Both the position numbers and the translations under genes were made by a program. Source: Hypericum androsaemum (taxonomy: Eukaryota; Streptophyta; Magnoliopsida; Malpighiales; Hypericaceae). Taken from it: DNA of 64,000 nucleotides. Location of the stretch: contig OZ023187.1 of the NCBI GenBank assembly GCA_963995505.1, positions 18,886,584 through 18,950,583 on the forward strand, given 5' to 3'. The notes under the pieces are model-generated. The model was not told the origin of the DNA. It saw only the letters and a program-made list of their open reading frames with translations, and did no database searches. Shown here piece after piece: positions 44,690 to 56,732 of this stretch; the first letter of the stretch is position 1; every line of letters starts with the position of its first letter.

Positions 44690-45644
44690 TGTGATACCCC
44701 GTAAATGATATGTACTGTCTGAAACGCCTTAAGTGATTTGATTGGTACTATCCATATCAACAAGGTGCACCTTCTTTTCTGGCACACATCTTGAGAGAAC
44801 TCCAAGGTTAAACGCGTTTGGGCGGGAGTAGGATCAGGATGGGTGACCTCCTGGGAAGTTTCCCAGGGTGCGTGCGAGTGAGGACAAAACACGCTGGAAA
44901 AGACCTGTGTTGGTCTGTGGAGCCAGTCGGTCAAATCACGGGGCGTCACATATGGTATCAGAGCAATTATGCTTCTGGGACTGTTCTGTGTTCTGTCTGG
45001 CGCGACGAGGACGTCGCGTATTTAAGGAGGGGTGAATGTGATACCCCGTAAATGATATGTACTGTCTGAAACGCCTTAAGTGATTTGATTGGTACTATCC
45101 ATATCAACAAGGTGCACCTTCTTTTCTGGCACACATCTTGAGAGAACTCCAAGGTTAAACGCGTTTGGCCGGGAGTAGGATCAGGATGGGTGACCTCCTG
45201 GGAAGTTTCCCAGGGTGCGTGCGAGTGAGGACAAAACACGCTGGAAAAGACCTGTGTTGGTCTGTGGAGCCAGTCGGTCAAATCACGGGGCGTCACATAT
45301 GGTATCAGAGCAATTATGCTTCTGGGACTGTTCTGTGTTCTGTCTGGCGCGACGAGGACGTCGCGTATTTAAGGAGGGGTGAATGTGATACCCCGTAAAT
45401 GATATGTACTGTCTGAAACGCCTTAAGTGATTTGATTGGTACTATCCATATCAACAAGGTGCACCTTCTTTTCTGGCACACATCTTGAGAGAACTCCAAG
45501 GTTAAACGCGTTTGGCCGGGAGTAGGATCAGGATGGGTGACCTCCTGGGAAGTTTCCCAGGGTGCGTGCGAGTGAGGACAAAGCACGCTGTAAAAGACAT
45601 GTGTTGGTCTGTGGAGACAGTCGGTCAAATCACGGGGCATTACA
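44690..45644 (+). mobile_element. Cassandra TRIM, tandem form (three LTRs, two internal regions)
   Basis: Three 261-bp LTRs (44690-44950, 45037-45297, 45384-45644) alternate with two 86-bp internal regions, giving a 347-bp period. Each LTR starts TGTGATACCCCG and ends TCACA or TTACA. Each internal region starts TATGGTATCAGAGC (initiator tRNA-Met primer site) and ends with the purine tract AAGGAGGGG. The TSD TAGGG is perfect (44685-44689 and 45645-45649). Each LTR carries 5S rRNA-like sequence including GTTAAACGCGTTTGG and GGATGGGTGACCTCCTGGG. Cassandra is a plant TRIM family known for 5S-bearing LTRs. It has no coding capacity. Confidence 0.95.
44764..44885 (+). other. 5S rRNA-derived segment in Cassandra LTR 1
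   Basis: The text follows plant 5S rRNA from about GGTGCACC to the CCTCCTGGGAAGT region, including A-box-like, intermediate and C-box-like parts of the RNA polymerase III internal promoter. Copies in the other two LTRs lie at 45111-45232 and 45458-45579. It is too diverged at its ends to be a functional 5S gene. Confidence 0.85.
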
Positions 45645-45699
45645 TAGGGTCCTACCAATACCCTACCCTACCCTACCCATTGCCATCCCTACTCCTTTC

Positions 45700-46769
45700 C
45701 CACCCGGTCCGGTGTATATAGACGTGAAGAGAGGCAAAAGGACGGATTCCAAGTATAACGGACTTTCTAATATAATAATTTACTTTATAACAACTTCGGG
45801 TTTTTTGTGAGTGTTATAATAAATCAGAATCTTAAGTGTCTATTTTTAATAATACAAGTCACCAAAGTGTATTTAACCCTAAAAAAATTTAATGGCTGTT
45901 GTACTTTTGTTACTCTTTCATATACTGGATCCCATTCATTTGGAACGAGAATTACGTTGAAGTGCAATATTTTGGGCCAAAATGCCCAAGCCTGAAGTCC
46001 ATTTCTTTGGGCCTTGGTTCAAAACCATGAATTTTGGGACGAAAGGCTCAAGTATAAGGGTCCACATGTTTGACCTCAAAGGTCAGTGCTCGAATATTAA
46101 GATAGAGACCCTTGTGAAAGGCCATATAATAAAGCCTTCGTATCAGGTAAAATACACATATATTGATGGTCCAGGTAAAAGCCCATATATTGGTGTCCAT
46201 GTTAAAGCCCATTTTTAGGGTCGGAGGCCCATGTAAAATCTAGATTATCACCCCACAGTGCGAAGATTAAAAGCCCATAATTTTGGGTTTGGGGAAGAAA
46301 ATAGTATTATTCATCAAAAAGAGATACACTCTATACATGTTTAATAAAATGAGGAAAATAAAATGAACTTTGGAGAATATGATAGATTTCATGCTCCTTA
46401 GAATCGAATGTTAAAAAAAACTTTGGAGGATTGGTGGATTCCATACTCTGTAGTACCCAAGGAAAAAATTGACATTGTACTCCGTTGCCGTCCCAGCGTT
46501 CGCGCACTAGACCCCCTTAAGGCGGCGAAGCAGTTGGAGGGTGACGACAGGGGTGCGGGTCATGGCATCTCGGTGGTGGCCATGGGGACTAGGTACTTCC
46601 TCCCATCGAGCAGCAGCAGACCCGCCATCTCCACCGGAAGCTCCACGTACCGGCAACTCGAAGCAATGCCCAAGGATGGACTCGTAGTCAAACCCCTCTA
46701 CCGGAAAACCCGACTACAGTTCCTGGAGACCGTCGGGAACGATGTGGGTCTGCGTCCATTTTTTTTATT
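45700..46769. other. Non-coding DNA with an unrecognised 128-aa frame
   Basis: The region 45960-46290 has repeated GGCCCAT/AAGCCCAT words. A frame at 46408-46794 (DWWIPYSVVPKEKIDIVLRC, later [16 protein letters not shown]) runs into the copia LTR. It has no family I know, and could be an old host exon cut by the insertion. Confidence 0.3.
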
Positions 46770-46774
46770 GAAGG

Positions 46775-46992
46775 TGTTAGATCGAAACGAGTAAACACGA
46801 GACACAAGAATTTACGTGGAAACCCCAATCGGGGAGAAAACCACGGGCAAAGGGAGAGAGTTCACTATGAGAGTCCAACCAACACAACCACACATTACAA
46901 GGGTTTGGTCCCTATATATATAGGAGATTATTACCCTATCTAATATCAGAATAGAGTACTAACTTGTCTAGAATTTGAGACAAATCCTAACA
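46775..46992 (-). repeat. 3' LTR of the intact copia
   Basis: 218 bp, identical by eye to 51840-52057. Outer TSD GAAGG at 46770-46774. Confidence 0.95.
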
Positions 46993-47074
46993 AATCTCCA
47001 CCTTGGACCAAATTCTATGACTCCAACATCAACGCTGCTCCACCTTCACCACCAGCCCCTAAGGGCAATCATCA

Positions 47075-50000
47075 TCAAGCACGAACACTTACTAAGTCCA
47101 AGCAATGCTCGAACTTAGCACCAGAAAGCGGCTTCGTCAACATGTCTGCAGGGTTGTCCTTGGTACCGACCTTGCTCACAACAATGTCACCTTGAGCAAC
47201 ATGCTCCCGAATGAAGTGGTACCTCACATCAATGTGCTTCGTCCTCTCATGATACATAGCATCCCTCGTGAGATGGATAGCACTTTGACTATCACAGTAC
47301 ACTGTACTGACCTGCAGCTTCTCACAGATTTCACTGAAGAAACCTTTCAACCAGATAGCCTCCTTCACACCTTCAGTTATAGCCATGTACTCTGCCTCAG
47401 TGGTAGACAACGCCACTGTGGCCTGTAGACAAGCTCTCCAACTGATAGCACATCCTCCAAGAGTGAAGACATATCCAGACAAGGACCTAGACTTATCAAG
47501 GTCTCTAGCGTAATCTGAATCAACGAAACCAACAACTCCATCATTGGTGCTTCCAAACTGTAGACACACGCCTTTGGTACCCTTCAAGTACCTCATAATC
47601 CACTCCACTGCTCTCCAATGACCTTCTCCAGGATTTGCCATAAACCTGCTAACAACACTCACAGCATAGGCCAAATCCGGGCGTGTGCAAACCATAGCAT
47701 ACATCAGAGAACCAACAGCATTGGAGTATGGAATACCAGACATGTAATCAACCTCAGCAGCTGACTGTGGAGATAAGGCAGACGAAAGCTGAAAATGTGT
47801 ACCAAGAGGAGTACTCACAGGATTACCAGTCACATCAAACCTGTCAAGTACCTTTTCAATGTAACTCTCCTGGCTCAGAAATAATTTCCTTGCTCCTCTA
47901 TCTCTGGCAATCTCCATGCCAAGAATCTTCTTAGCAGGACCCAAATCTTTCATCTCAAACTCGCTACTCAACAGAGCTTTGAGCTTCCTCACCTCTCCTT
48001 TGTCACTTGCAGCAATTAACATGTCATCCACATACAGGAGTAAATACACTTGGGAACCGTCGCGTAGCCTTTTCAGGTAAACACAACTATCATACTTGCT
48101 CCTCTCATAACCATGAGAAATCATAAAGGAATCAAACCTTTTATACCACTGCCTCGGAGACTGCTTAAGGCCATACAGGGACTTCTTCAACAAGCACACA
48201 TGGTCTTCTTTGCCTTCAACATGAAAACCCTCAGGCTGTGCCATATAGATCCGCTCCTCAAGCTCTTCATTCAAGAAAGCTGTCTTCACATCAAGCTGTT
48301 CAAGCTCCAAATCCTGCATAGCGACAATACCAAGAAGAGAACGAATCGAGGTATGCTTCACAACTGGTGAAAACACCTCATTAAAGTCCACACCAGGAAT
48401 CTGACTATATCCTCTAGCTACTAGCCTAGCCTTGTATCTAGGCTCTTCAACTCCAGGTATACCATCCTTCTTCTTGAATACCCACTTGCAGCTGACAACC
48501 TTCTTATCCTTAGGCAGCTTAGTAATCTCCCAAGTCTTGTTCTTGTGAAGAGATTCCATCTCTTCCTCCATAGCAATCAACCATCTAGCAGAGTCTTTCG
48601 ACTTCACAGCATCTGAGTAACTAGACGGTTCTTCACAGCTATCAACTTCTTCTGCCACATTCAAGGCAAAAGCAACAAAATCAGCCTCACCCAACTTCTG
48701 TGGAGGCCTGATCATTCTTCTGGGCCTGTCTTTAGCAATGGAATATGCTGGCTCCCTCTCAACTGTACCAACATTCTCAGCTTCATCAGACAACCCACCA
48801 TGAGTAGTTTCATGGCAATCAACATCATGGGAGGAACTCGCTTCTGGATCAGCATCAAACTCCACCTGCACTTTTGACTTTTGCAAGTCCACACTTGGAG
48901 CACTGGAAACACCAGGTGAAGAAACATCCTCCCTCTTACTCAGCATGTCTGTCTCTTTGAAAATAACATTCCTACTCAGCAAGACCTTAGACAGCTCAGG
49001 ACACCACAACTTGTATCCCTTCACTCCAGAAGCATAGCCAAGGAAGATACACTTCACAGATCTTGGCTCTAACTTGCCATTATTCACATGAGCATAGGCA
49101 GGACACCCAAATATCTTCAAATCAGCATAATTAGGAGGATTTCCAGACCACAATTCTTCAGGTACCTTGCCATCAAGTGATACATGAGGTGAACGATTAA
49201 CAAGGTGACAGGCAGTAGAAGCAGCTTCAGCCCAAAATGACTTAGGCAAACCAGCATTTGACAGCATACAACGAACTTTCTCCAACAAAGTTCTGTTCAT
49301 TCTTTCAGCGACTCCATTCTGTTGAGGTGTACCAGGGATTGTCTTATGCCTGACAATACCCTCATTCTTGCAGAACTCATCAAACCAACTAGAGCAAAAC
49401 TCCAATCCATTGTCTGTGCGGAGATGCTTGACATCTCTCCCAGTCTGCTTTTCAATCATAGTCTTCCACTGCTTGAAAGTGACAAAGACATGATCCTTGC
49501 TCTTTAAGAAGAACGCCCACACCTTCCTCGAATAATCATCAATGATAGTCAGCATATACTTGGAACCATTCTTTGTTGCAACTTGAGACGGTCCCCAAAG
49601 ATCAGAATGAACATAGTCAAGTTTTCCCTTTGTAGTGTGCACACCTTTCTGAAAACTGACTTTCTTCTGCTTGCCAAACACACAGTGCTCACAAAATTCC
49701 AGCTTCCCAATACCCTGTCCACATAACAATCCTCTCCTATTTAGCTCGGTCATACCTTTCTCGCTCATGTGACCAAGTCGCATATGCCACAATGAGGTGT
49801 TCTCAGAATCTGTCAATGAGCCAGATGCAGCAGCAGCAGCAGTCCCTGTAACTGTAGAACCCTGCAAAACATACAGATTCCCAACCTCCTTTTTGGCCTT
49901 CATATGCACTAATGAGTTCTTACTCACACGAAGAACTCCACCTTCTCCGGTGTACTTGTACCCCAATGTATCAAGAGTACTCAGCGAAATCAAGTTTCGC

Positions 50001-51127
50001 TTCAAATCAGGGATATGCCTCACATTCGTCAAGGTTCGAATGACACCATCATGCATCTTGATCTTCACTGTGCCAATACCAACAACCTTGCAAACAAAAT
50101 TATTTCCCATGAGAACATTACCCTCTGCACGTTCATATGTTGAAAACCAGTCCCTGATAGGACACATATGAAACGTACAAGCAGAATCAAGGACCCAATC
50201 AGCATCAACTTTTGACTTCCCATCAATCACAGACAAAAGGTCTCCATCAGATTCTTCTTTCTGAGTGGTGGTGGCAACACTAGCACTGCCGCTATCAGAA
50301 CCTTCTCCTTTCGGAGCACTGGACTTTTCGCCCTTCTTCTTGTTCTTCAACTCCGGACAGAACCATTTAATATGCCCAACCTTATGACAATTGAAACAAG
50401 TCTTATCTTTTTGCCTTGACCTTGATTTGCTTCTGCTTTTCTTCTTCGAACCAGACTTAGCATTCCTCTCTTCAAACCTCCCTCTCATGACCAAGCCAGT
50501 CCCTTGGCTATTTTCAGAGGAACTAACAGTGTGCTTATCAATTCTCTCTTTCTCCAAGAGCGAATCATGGACATTATCCCAACTCAGAGTATCATGACTG
50601 AACAACAGAGTATCCCTGAATTGCTGATAAGAAACAGGCAACGAGCACAATAACAATAAAGCCAAATCTTCATCATCATACTTCACATCCAGAGTTCTAA
50701 GATCAGCCACTATATCCTTAAATTCATTAAGATGGTCATGAACAGGCTTATCTTCTTGCATCCGGATGGAAAACAGTCGTTGCTTCAAGCACAGTTTGTT
50801 GGTCAAACTCTTGGGCATGCACAACTTTTCAAGCTTTGCCCACAAAGAGGAAGCTATTGTCTCCTTCAACACGTCCCGCAAAATATCATCTGACAAATGC
50901 AGCTGAATCTGACTCACAGCCTTGCGATTCTTTGACGCTTTCATCGCAGCATCCCAACTCGAAGGCATCGACTTCTCATCAAGTAGAGTCTCATCCAACT
51001 CTAAATGTGTCAGAATAGCGCGCATCTTCACCTGCCACAAAGAAAAATTAGTTTTCCTCGTCAACTGAGGAATCTCGTATTTCATCGAAGTCATCCTGAA
51101 ATAACTCGAACCAAGAAATCCGCTCAA
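47075..51127 (-). CDS. Copia gag-pol polyprotein, 1350 aa, uninterrupted
   Basis: The single frame starts [20 protein letters not shown]; a second Met at residue 12 or 16 could be the real start. Order: copia gag (about 15-210), zinc knuckle [14 protein letters not shown] (about 243-256), protease [14 protein letters not shown] (about 310), integrase zinc-binding [13 protein letters not shown] with CEHCVFGK, and a D,D,E core ([33 protein letters not shown]). The reverse transcriptase has [40 protein letters not shown] and catalytic [11 protein letters not shown]. RNase H has [16 protein letters not shown] and [12 protein letters not shown]. All key catalytic residues are present and no stop or shift is seen, which is rare in this window. 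TNT1/Tork-like by overall appearance. Confidence 0.96.
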   Translation of the reverse strand: MSGFLGSSYFRMTSMKYEIPQLTRKTNFSLWQVKMRAILTHLELDETLLDEKSMPSSWDAAMKASKNRKAVSQIQLHLSDDILRDVLKETIASSLWAKLEKLCMPKSLTNKLCLKQRLFSIRMQEDKPVHDHLNEFKDIVADLRTLDVKYDDEDLALLLLCSLPVSYQQFRDTLLFSHDTLSWDNVHDSLLEKERIDKHTVSSSENSQGTGLVMRGRFEERNAKSGSKKKSRSKSRSRQKDKTCFNCHKVGHIKWFCPELKNKKKGEKSSAPKGEGSDSGSASVATTTQKEESDGDLLSVIDGKSKVDADWVLDSACTFHMCPIRDWFSTYERAEGNVLMGNNFVCKVVGIGTVKIKMHDGVIRTLTNVRHIPDLKRNLISLSTLDTLGYKYTGEGGVLRVSKNSLVHMKAKKEVGNLYVLQGSTVTGTAAAAASGSLTDSENTSLWHMRLGHMSEKGMTELNRRGLLCGQGIGKLEFCEHCVFGKQKKVSFQKGVHTTKGKLDYVHSDLWGPSQVATKNGSKYMLTIIDDYSRKVWAFFLKSKDHVFVTFKQWKTMIEKQTGRDVKHLRTDNGLEFCSSWFDEFCKNEGIVRHKTIPGTPQQNGVAERMNRTLLEKVRCMLSNAGLPKSFWAEAASTACHLVNRSPHVSLDGKVPEELWSGNPPNYADLKIFGCPAYAHVNNGKLEPRSVKCIFLGYASGVKGYKLWCPELSKVLLSRNVIFKETDMLSKREDVSSPGVSSAPSVDLQKSKVQVEFDADPEASSSHDVDCHETTHGGLSDEAENVGTVEREPAYSIAKDRPRRMIRPPQKLGEADFVAFALNVAEEVDSCEEPSSYSDAVKSKDSARWLIAMEEEMESLHKNKTWEITKLPKDKKVVSCKWVFKKKDGIPGVEEPRYKARLVARGYSQIPGVDFNEVFSPVVKHTSIRSLLGIVAMQDLELEQLDVKTAFLNEELEERIYMAQPEGFHVEGKEDHVCLLKKSLYGLKQSPRQWYKRFDSFMISHGYERSKYDSCVYLKRLRDGSQVYLLLYVDDMLIAASDKGEVRKLKALLSSEFEMKDLGPAKKILGMEIARDRGARKLFLSQESYIEKVLDRFDVTGNPVSTPLGTHFQLSSALSPQSAAEVDYMSGIPYSNAVGSLMYAMVCTRPDLAYAVSVVSRFMANPGEGHWRAVEWIMRYLKGTKGVCLQFGSTNDGVVGFVDSDYARDLDKSRSLSGYVFTLGGCAISWRACLQATVALSTTEAEYMAITEGVKEAIWLKGFFSEICEKLQVSTVYCDSQSAIHLTRDAMYHERTKHIDVRYHFIREHVAQGDIVVSKVGTKDNPADMLTKPLSGAKFEHCLDLVSVRA

Positions 51128-51839
51128 AACAGGTTAGAAAACCAAAATCAGCCAAAACAGTTGACTTTTGGTCAACCAGTCAACTGTTGACTAGTCAAAA
51201 TGTTGACCAGTCAAACTGTTGACCAAGTCAACTCGGGAATAGGGTTTTTCAACCCAAAACTCCCCCAAAAACGTGGCTGACGGCGGGACCACCACGGGGG
51301 GGCGGCTGAGCGGCTGGAGGATGACCCGGCCTCGGTCAGCGGAGCACGGGAACGGTTGGGTCGGTCACCGCGGGTCTCGATCTCTCCCGAAACCTCCTTC
51401 TCTCTCTCTCCCCCGTATCTCTCTCTCTCCTCTTCGATTCTTCTTCTTCCCAGCGGCGGCGGTGATTCCGGGCAGCAGTGGGCAACGGACGGGCGGCAGG
51501 GGCGGCAGCGGGCGGCTCCGATCTGCGAGCTCTCCTCCGTGCGAGCTCTTTCTCTCTCGCCCCGTCGGTCCTCTCTTCCGCCGTCGGTCCTCTTCTTCTC
51601 AACGGTGGGCGGCGAGTGGATGAGCTCCAAGCTGCAAGGACGGTCGGAGGAGGACTCGGGACGGTGGTCGGCTTCTCTCGGCTGAACGGCGGCTCCGGGA
51701 GGGTTAATTGAATTTCTTCTCCAAAAACCCTTCTTCCCCAATTTCCCCTTTTTTCACCTTCACGTCTCTGCCTCTCTTCCACTCAATTTTTTTTTCTTTA
51801 TCTCAAATACTCGAATCTCAACCCGGCTCTGATACCAAT
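51128..51839 (-). other. 5' leader of the intact copia
   Basis: GC-rich and purine-rich on the minus strand, ending at the primer site. It contains the words GTTGACTAGTC/TGGTCAACC repeated near 51160-51230. The 148- and 176-aa Arg/Pro-rich frames on the minus strand are probably compositional. Confidence 0.6.
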
Positions 51840-52057
51840 TGTTAGATCGAAACGAGTAAACACGAGACACAAGAATTTACGTGGAAACCCCAATCGGGGA
51901 GAAAACCACGGGCAAAGGGAGAGAGTTCACTATGAGAGTCCAACCAACACAACCACACATTACAAGGGTTTGGTCCCTATATATATAGGAGATTATTACC
52001 CTATCTAATATCAGAATAGAGTACTAACTTGTCTAGAATTTGAGACAAATCCTAACA
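51840..52057 (-). repeat. 5' LTR of the intact copia
   Basis: 218 bp. The primer site for initiator tRNA-Met lies at about 51825-51838. A TATATATATAGG run near 51980 probably supplies the TATA box. Confidence 0.95.
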
Positions 52058-52062
52058 GAAGG

Positions 52063-52415
52063 GTATAATTATCATTTTAAAAGTAAATCGAATGATGACA
52101 TCAGCGAGGGGTTTTAGAGTTCAACAAAAGCAAACTTGCCAAAGTTTGGATTTCAAAATAAGAGGAGTTAAAATTATAATTTAGGCAAACCTCAAGTGGC
52201 TGAGAGTAATCTAGGCCCGTCTAAAGATATTTCCAACTTTGAGCCCATGCCCATCTTATTTTGGATAGTTCGGATATCCGAACTCAAAATTTTTTATCCG
52301 AATTTGAATCCGAACTAAAAAGTTCGGATAATTCGAATTATGAATTATCCAAATTTAAAAAAATTTGGATTCGAATTCAGACATCAAATATTGGATTTAA
52401 TGCTCAGCTTTTAAC
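52063..52415. other. Flank of the intact copia
   Basis: AT-rich with palindromic TTCGGATAATTCGAAT-like text near 52270-52390. No gene. Confidence 0.4.
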
Positions 52416-52735
52416 ATGGCAGGAGATCTTCTAAACTCTTTAAAATTTTGGGAATTATTCAGAGCCAAAAAAGACTTGGTGAAATGCAATAGGAGGATTG
52501 GGCAAATGGAGACCCATCATGAAACTAGACATTATTAGGAATGTAGGATTGAAGACCAAATATGTCTCAAAAGGTTTAATGGCCCGAAGCCCATTTAGCA
52601 AAAGAGAATCAGCGGTCCCGCCCATTTAAAGATATGACCCAAATACTAGCTTAGATTCGACAGATTTTCAGACCCAATGTCGATTTCAAGATGAATGTCC
52701 TACCCTGAAAAAGTAGGAGAATAGAAAAAATAAAA
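52416..52735 (+). repeat. Direct repeat 1 flanking the F-box gene, with a 40-aa frame
   Basis: Partner of 59310-59577. The first part reads MAGDLLNSLKFWELFRAKKD and stops at 52538. The repeat continues with GGCCCGAAGCCCATTTAGC and ends GAAAAAGTAGGAGAATAG. Similarity to the partner is about 80-85% by eye, with one larger gap in the non-coding part. Confidence 0.7.
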
Positions 52736-52738
52736 ATT

Positions 52739-53214
52739 AATTTTTTGTGCTTGATTGTTATCTGATCTCTTCTAACAAACTAATATGATCTATGCTTATT
52801 GTTGGAGAGTAGTTTGTCTCGACACATCTTATAATTGGTTACTCTTTTTTTTAATACTCGTCTTTCTTTCGTTCTTTCCATTTCTTGGAACGGTATATGA
52901 TTTTATTTATGCACACCAAATTAAAAAAAATGTCAAGATGTGCGGTCGATAGCACAAGATGTTCTACCCTTCCAAAGATAATTCTTTACACTCCAAACAA
53001 TGGAAAAAATATATAACTTTTCTTCCTCATTTTATGTTACTCTCACCTTCTTTCTCATTATCCCACCCCCATCCTTAATTTTGTAAATTTTTTCAAACCA
53101 AGTGTAAGCGATAAATACATAATTCTTTCACAATTTATAAGTATTAACAGACTTGAATATTAGGTAATATAAAAAATTCTAATATCTTGAAAATCGAAGA
53201 AAAGATACCATAAT
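52739..53214. other. Non-coding AT-rich DNA
   Basis: No gene or repeat recognised. Confidence 0.4.
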
Positions 53215-53222
53215 AAAGTTTA

Positions 53223-54294
53223 GGAAAAATTACACTCCAGTCCCCCATGTTTATTTTTATGTGCTCTCGGACCCCTCTATTTTGAAAAATTGATTATGTT
53301 AAACCTCTAGTTTGGGTAAATTATACTTTCGGGTCCTTATACCTGGAATATTCGATATTCTTCGGCGAAGGCCCACCTGAAAAGACCAAAATGCCCCTTC
53401 CATTCAAAAACAAAATTTTTTTAACTTAGGGCATGTTCTTCCTCCTTCAACCTTTCATCGCTAAAAACAAAAATTCACCGAGGGTGGGTAAGGTAGCTAA
53501 CAAAATTGCATCGTCGTACCCATCAACAACAACCCGCCGTACCTAAATCCCTAACATCAACAAAATGTCAAACCCATCGCTGCAATCCGACCAACCAAAA
53601 CCCTAATTTTCCCCTTTATCTTCTCTACTTAGAGAGAGAACAAAGGAAAAAAGATGAAAATAAATTGATGGAGTCGCGAGGTACGACGCCACCTTCCCTA
53701 GCAAAGACTTCCGGAGAATGACTCCACCTTCTTCTTTTCGATCTTGGCTTTGAAGAACTGTGAGCTGAGCAACCCAATCTCAACTTGTCGGCCTTGAGTG
53801 AGCGAGTGAGCGAGCTAGCAATCTATTGCAACCTTTTCGCTTGGTCCTTCATCCAGAGGTAGTCGGAGAAGAAATTGCTTGAACGGTCCGTTTTCCTGTT
53901 TTCAATGCTTAGGGTTGGGAAATTTGAATCTGAGTGAGTGGGTTTGGGTTTATATTTTTTGTTTTTGTGGGTTTTGATTTCTTTGAATTTGAGTTGGTTT
54001 CTGAGTTTATATATTGTTGTTCTTAGTGTTCTTGTTGAAATTCATTTGATTATTGAGTTAGTGTTCATAAATTTTGGTGTTTGAAGGTTGAAGTGGGAGG
54101 AAGAAGATGATTTTTTCAAGGACGTATTTTGGTCTTTTCAGGTGGGCATTCACCGGAGAATATCGAATATTCTGGGCATAGGGACCCGAAAGTATAATTT
54201 TTTCAAATTAGAAGGGTAACATAATCGATTTTTCAAAATAGAGGGGCCCGATAGCACATAAAAGAAAGTATGGGGACTGGAGCGTAATTTTCCC
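53223..54294. mobile_element. MULE-like non-autonomous element upstream of the F-box gene
   Basis: A 1072-bp element with long terminal inverted repeats (about 53223-53400 and 54115-54294), starting GGAAAAATTACACTCC and ending GGAGCGTAATTTTCCC. The duplication AAAGTTTA (53215-53222 and 54295-54302) is perfect for 8 bp, with a possible ninth base changed. The interior has short unrelated frames and no transposase. Its right half resembles the remnant at 15436. Confidence 0.85.
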
Positions 54295-54302
54295 AAAGTT
54301 TA

Positions 54303-54667
54303 TTAATGGACTTAGACCAAACCAAACCACCTAACAATACCAAAAGAAAAATACAGAGAGAGATAGGACCATAGGGTTTAGTAGATAGGACCATAGGGTT
54401 TAGTTTGGGAGGAGAAAAAAACCCCGATGTCTAAAACCACAACCAAAACAAACTGTACCTTTTTTCCTCGGTGTATTTTTTTTTTTGGCAATGAAAAGAA
54501 AAGCCAAAACGGATTTTACCTCCCCTCAAAAAGATTTTACCTTATTTAGCTATATAAGGGACCGTAGACTTCCTGACAGGCCCAATGGATAATAACCTCA
54601 ATATTACTTAATTTGCCTCTTCTTTTTCCTCTGTTATAAATATAAATACCCTTCTTTCTCCTACATC
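54303..54667 (+). promoter_or_regulatory. Upstream region and TATA box of the F-box gene
   Basis: A clear TATA box TATAAATATAAATA lies at about 54635-54648, only about 20-30 bp before the first ATG. Transcription could therefore start close to or just past it. A 21-bp word GATAGGACCATAGGGTTTAG (here given to 20) is duplicated in tandem near 54361-54403. Confidence 0.6.
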
Positions 54668-56732
54668 ATGTCCTTTACCCGTAAACTAAATTATCTCCTC
54701 GGGACCCGTCCCAATTTCCACCCTAATCGGACCAAAGTCATGGGCATACGCTCCCGGAGGAAGACGAAGCACCAAAAGGTACATACTTACCTCTCAAAAT
54801 TGTTTTTTACATACTTCAACATCATCGGAACAGTTGGCTTGATTAATTATTTTGTCTTTTTTTTGGTTCAATTATTATGTGTTTCATGAAGTAGCTACCG
54901 CTTGATTGGAAGTTAAGTTGTGTCTAAGACCAAAATTGATCAATTATCTGTCTTTATCGTTCGATTCTTCGAAAAGAGCCTAAAATCTTTTCCCGACTAA
55001 ACTGTTCAGTAGCATACATAGTTTACTAGATTTATGATGCATGTTTGCTGATTCGATCCGCGGGTGAAGAAACTTGCTCTAACTGATTGTTCTCCGATTT
55101 AGACGGAAGTTTACATCGGACGGGAGGAGGAGCTGATTAGTAAGTTACCGGATGACATCCTTGTTCGCATTCTCTCTCTTTTGACCCCGCGAGAAATCAT
55201 CAGTTGTGGTGTGCTATCCCGTCGGTGGACTCCTCTTCCCAAGTTAGTTCCAATGACACTGAGATTTGTTAGGAAGTACGAAAAGCCGTCCCTAACTGAA
55301 GAGACCAAGTTCATTCATAAGATCAACCAGGTCCTCGATTCCTATCCAGGTGAAACGCTATCGGAACTCAGCATCTCTTTCCACTTTGGCATGCTGGATC
55401 AACGTTCCCAATTTGACAAATGGGTACAATTTGCAATGGCAAAAAAAGTTAGCAAGTTCAGCTTGGATTTGTCCGACTTTATGGGAGGGTATACATACCC
55501 GAAGTACCGGTTTCCCCCAATTCTCTATGATAAAAAAAGATTGACATCGCGGGATATTGGCTTGCTTAGGTGCACTTCGCTTACGGATCTCCGGCTGGAA
55601 TGCGTAAATGTGACCAGCAAGCAAATCAAGCACTTTTTAGGATGTTGTCCTTTCCTTGAATCACTTTGTGTTATACGTTCGAGCAGTCTTACGAGTTTAA
55701 AGGTAGATGGTCCCATTCGGTTGAAGTTCTTGGAGATACAAGATTGCGTTAACTTACAGGTTTTTGAGATTTCTGCGCCGAATCTCATTTCATTCAAGTA
55801 CATGCATTATCCAATGAAGATCATGCCTCTCAAATGTGTACCGCAACTCAATGAACTGTTGGTATCAGATTATAACTTTTTAATAGACAACTTTCATCTA
55901 TTCATAAGCTATTTAGCTCAAATAGTGACCCTCTCATTGGATGTTGAAGACGCGGACCGCACCCACCTGGTTAGTCTTCATGTATCACATAATTTGTATT
56001 GGATGTTTGGTAACTTTATGCTTTGAAGTTTAATATGTCTCTTGATCAAATCGTACAGGAGTTCAGGTGGCCCATTGGAATCCCCACTTTAAGAAATCTC
56101 AAGAATTTGACTATTTGTGCTTCAAGATTAACGAGTGAGAGCCTCCTTTCCTTCTGTTCATGGATCGAAGCATCTCCGCTCCTTAGCAGATTTGTCTTCA
56201 AGGTAACAATGTGTCTCATGGTTGATTCAATGAAATTGTTTGAATTGGTATTCTCTATTTAACAGCTGTGCACATATCATAAGGTGTGTGCCATTATCAT
56301 TTTTGCGAGGGAATATGGTATGATGTTGTTTAAATAGGTGTACGTTCTTGTTTGCAAACATAGTTTTTGCAGTGCTTTTATATCCGTCTGGTGCTATTTT
56401 TGGCTTTGTCTCAGAGAAGAGGGTACCCTTTATATGAAGGGAGAAAAGCAGTGAAACCCAGGATGTGCCCGCATCAGTTCTTGAAAGAGGTTGAATTTTT
56501 CGGATTCAAAGGAGATATCTTGGATACCGAACTTGTGTCGTACATCATGGAGAATGCCGTAAACCTTGACAAGATGTTATTCGATTGTCGTAATCCAGAT
56601 TCTATTGGGACATTTTATGAGGACATCCCTTCTAGTGACATCGAAAGCAAACAGATGTCACTTGCCACAGTTCGTGCTAGAAAGTTCGAGTCAATGCTAA
56701 ACCCCGTGGTTAAGATTGTTGTAATACCTTAG
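54668..56732 (+). CDS. F-box/FBD/LRR-type protein gene, four exons
   Basis: Predicted exons are 54668-54778, 55103-55969, 56059-56202 and 56415-56732, all with GT/AG introns in phase 0, giving about 479 residues. The F-box is at about 48-82 (LISKLPDDILVRILSLLTP, then CGVLSRRW). The middle has leucine-rich repeat-like text (SLTDLRLECVNVTSKQIKHF, RLKFLEIQDCVNLQVFEI). An FBD-like end starts near 388 (CPHQFLKEVEFFGFKGDI). F-box proteins couple substrates to SCF ubiquitin ligases through Skp1; the substrate is unknown. Because the TATA box lies so near, the in-frame Met at residue 25 (54740, MGIRSRRKTKHQK) may be the true start. Length and splicing look normal, with no internal stops, so this is the one convincing intact host gene. 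It sits between two MULE-like elements and two direct repeats. Confidence 0.88.

Larger units (their letters stand above)
44005..45691. mobile_element. hAT-like element hosting a Cassandra TRIM
   Basis: The termini are TAGGGATGGCAGAAAT and, inverted, TAGGGATGGCAATGGG, with a perfect 8-bp TSD CTCCTTTC (43997-44004 and 45692-45699). Without the Cassandra insertion it is about 727 bp and non-coding. Its interior is rich in GGGTAGGGTA/TACCCTACCC text and the GGTCGGACCCTACCC block occurs twice. It has no transposase, so it is non-autonomous. Confidence 0.9.
46775..52057 (-). mobile_element. Intact Ty1-copia retrotransposon with identical LTRs
   Basis: A 5283-bp element. The LTRs (46775-46992 and 51840-52057, 218 bp each) read identically by eye, TGTTAGATCG to CCTAACA. 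The TSD GAAGG is perfect (46770-46774 and 52058-52062). On the minus strand the primer site TGGTATCAGAGC lies next to the 5' LTR and the polypurine tract AAGGTGGAGA next to the 3' LTR. It carries one uninterrupted polyprotein. A GC-rich leader (51128-51839) precedes it. Identical LTRs and an open polyprotein indicate a recent insertion that may still be competent. Confidence 0.96.

Noticed and set aside
44764..45579. Tandem 5S rRNA genes
   Set aside because: The 5S-like segments lie within Cassandra LTRs with primer site, purine tract and TSD, and their ends diverge from 5S rRNA.
45650..45690. Telomere-like CCCTA repeats
   Set aside because: The unit is CCCTA, not CCCTAAA, and it is the subterminal text of the hAT-like element.
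46408..46794. 128-aa ORF as a real gene
   Set aside because: No recognisable domain and it runs into the copia LTR; kept only as a note in the intergenic entry.
51211..51782. Arg/Pro-rich frames in the leader of the intact copia
   Set aside because: GC-rich leader with overlapping open frames on both strands; no domain and upstream of the true polyprotein start.
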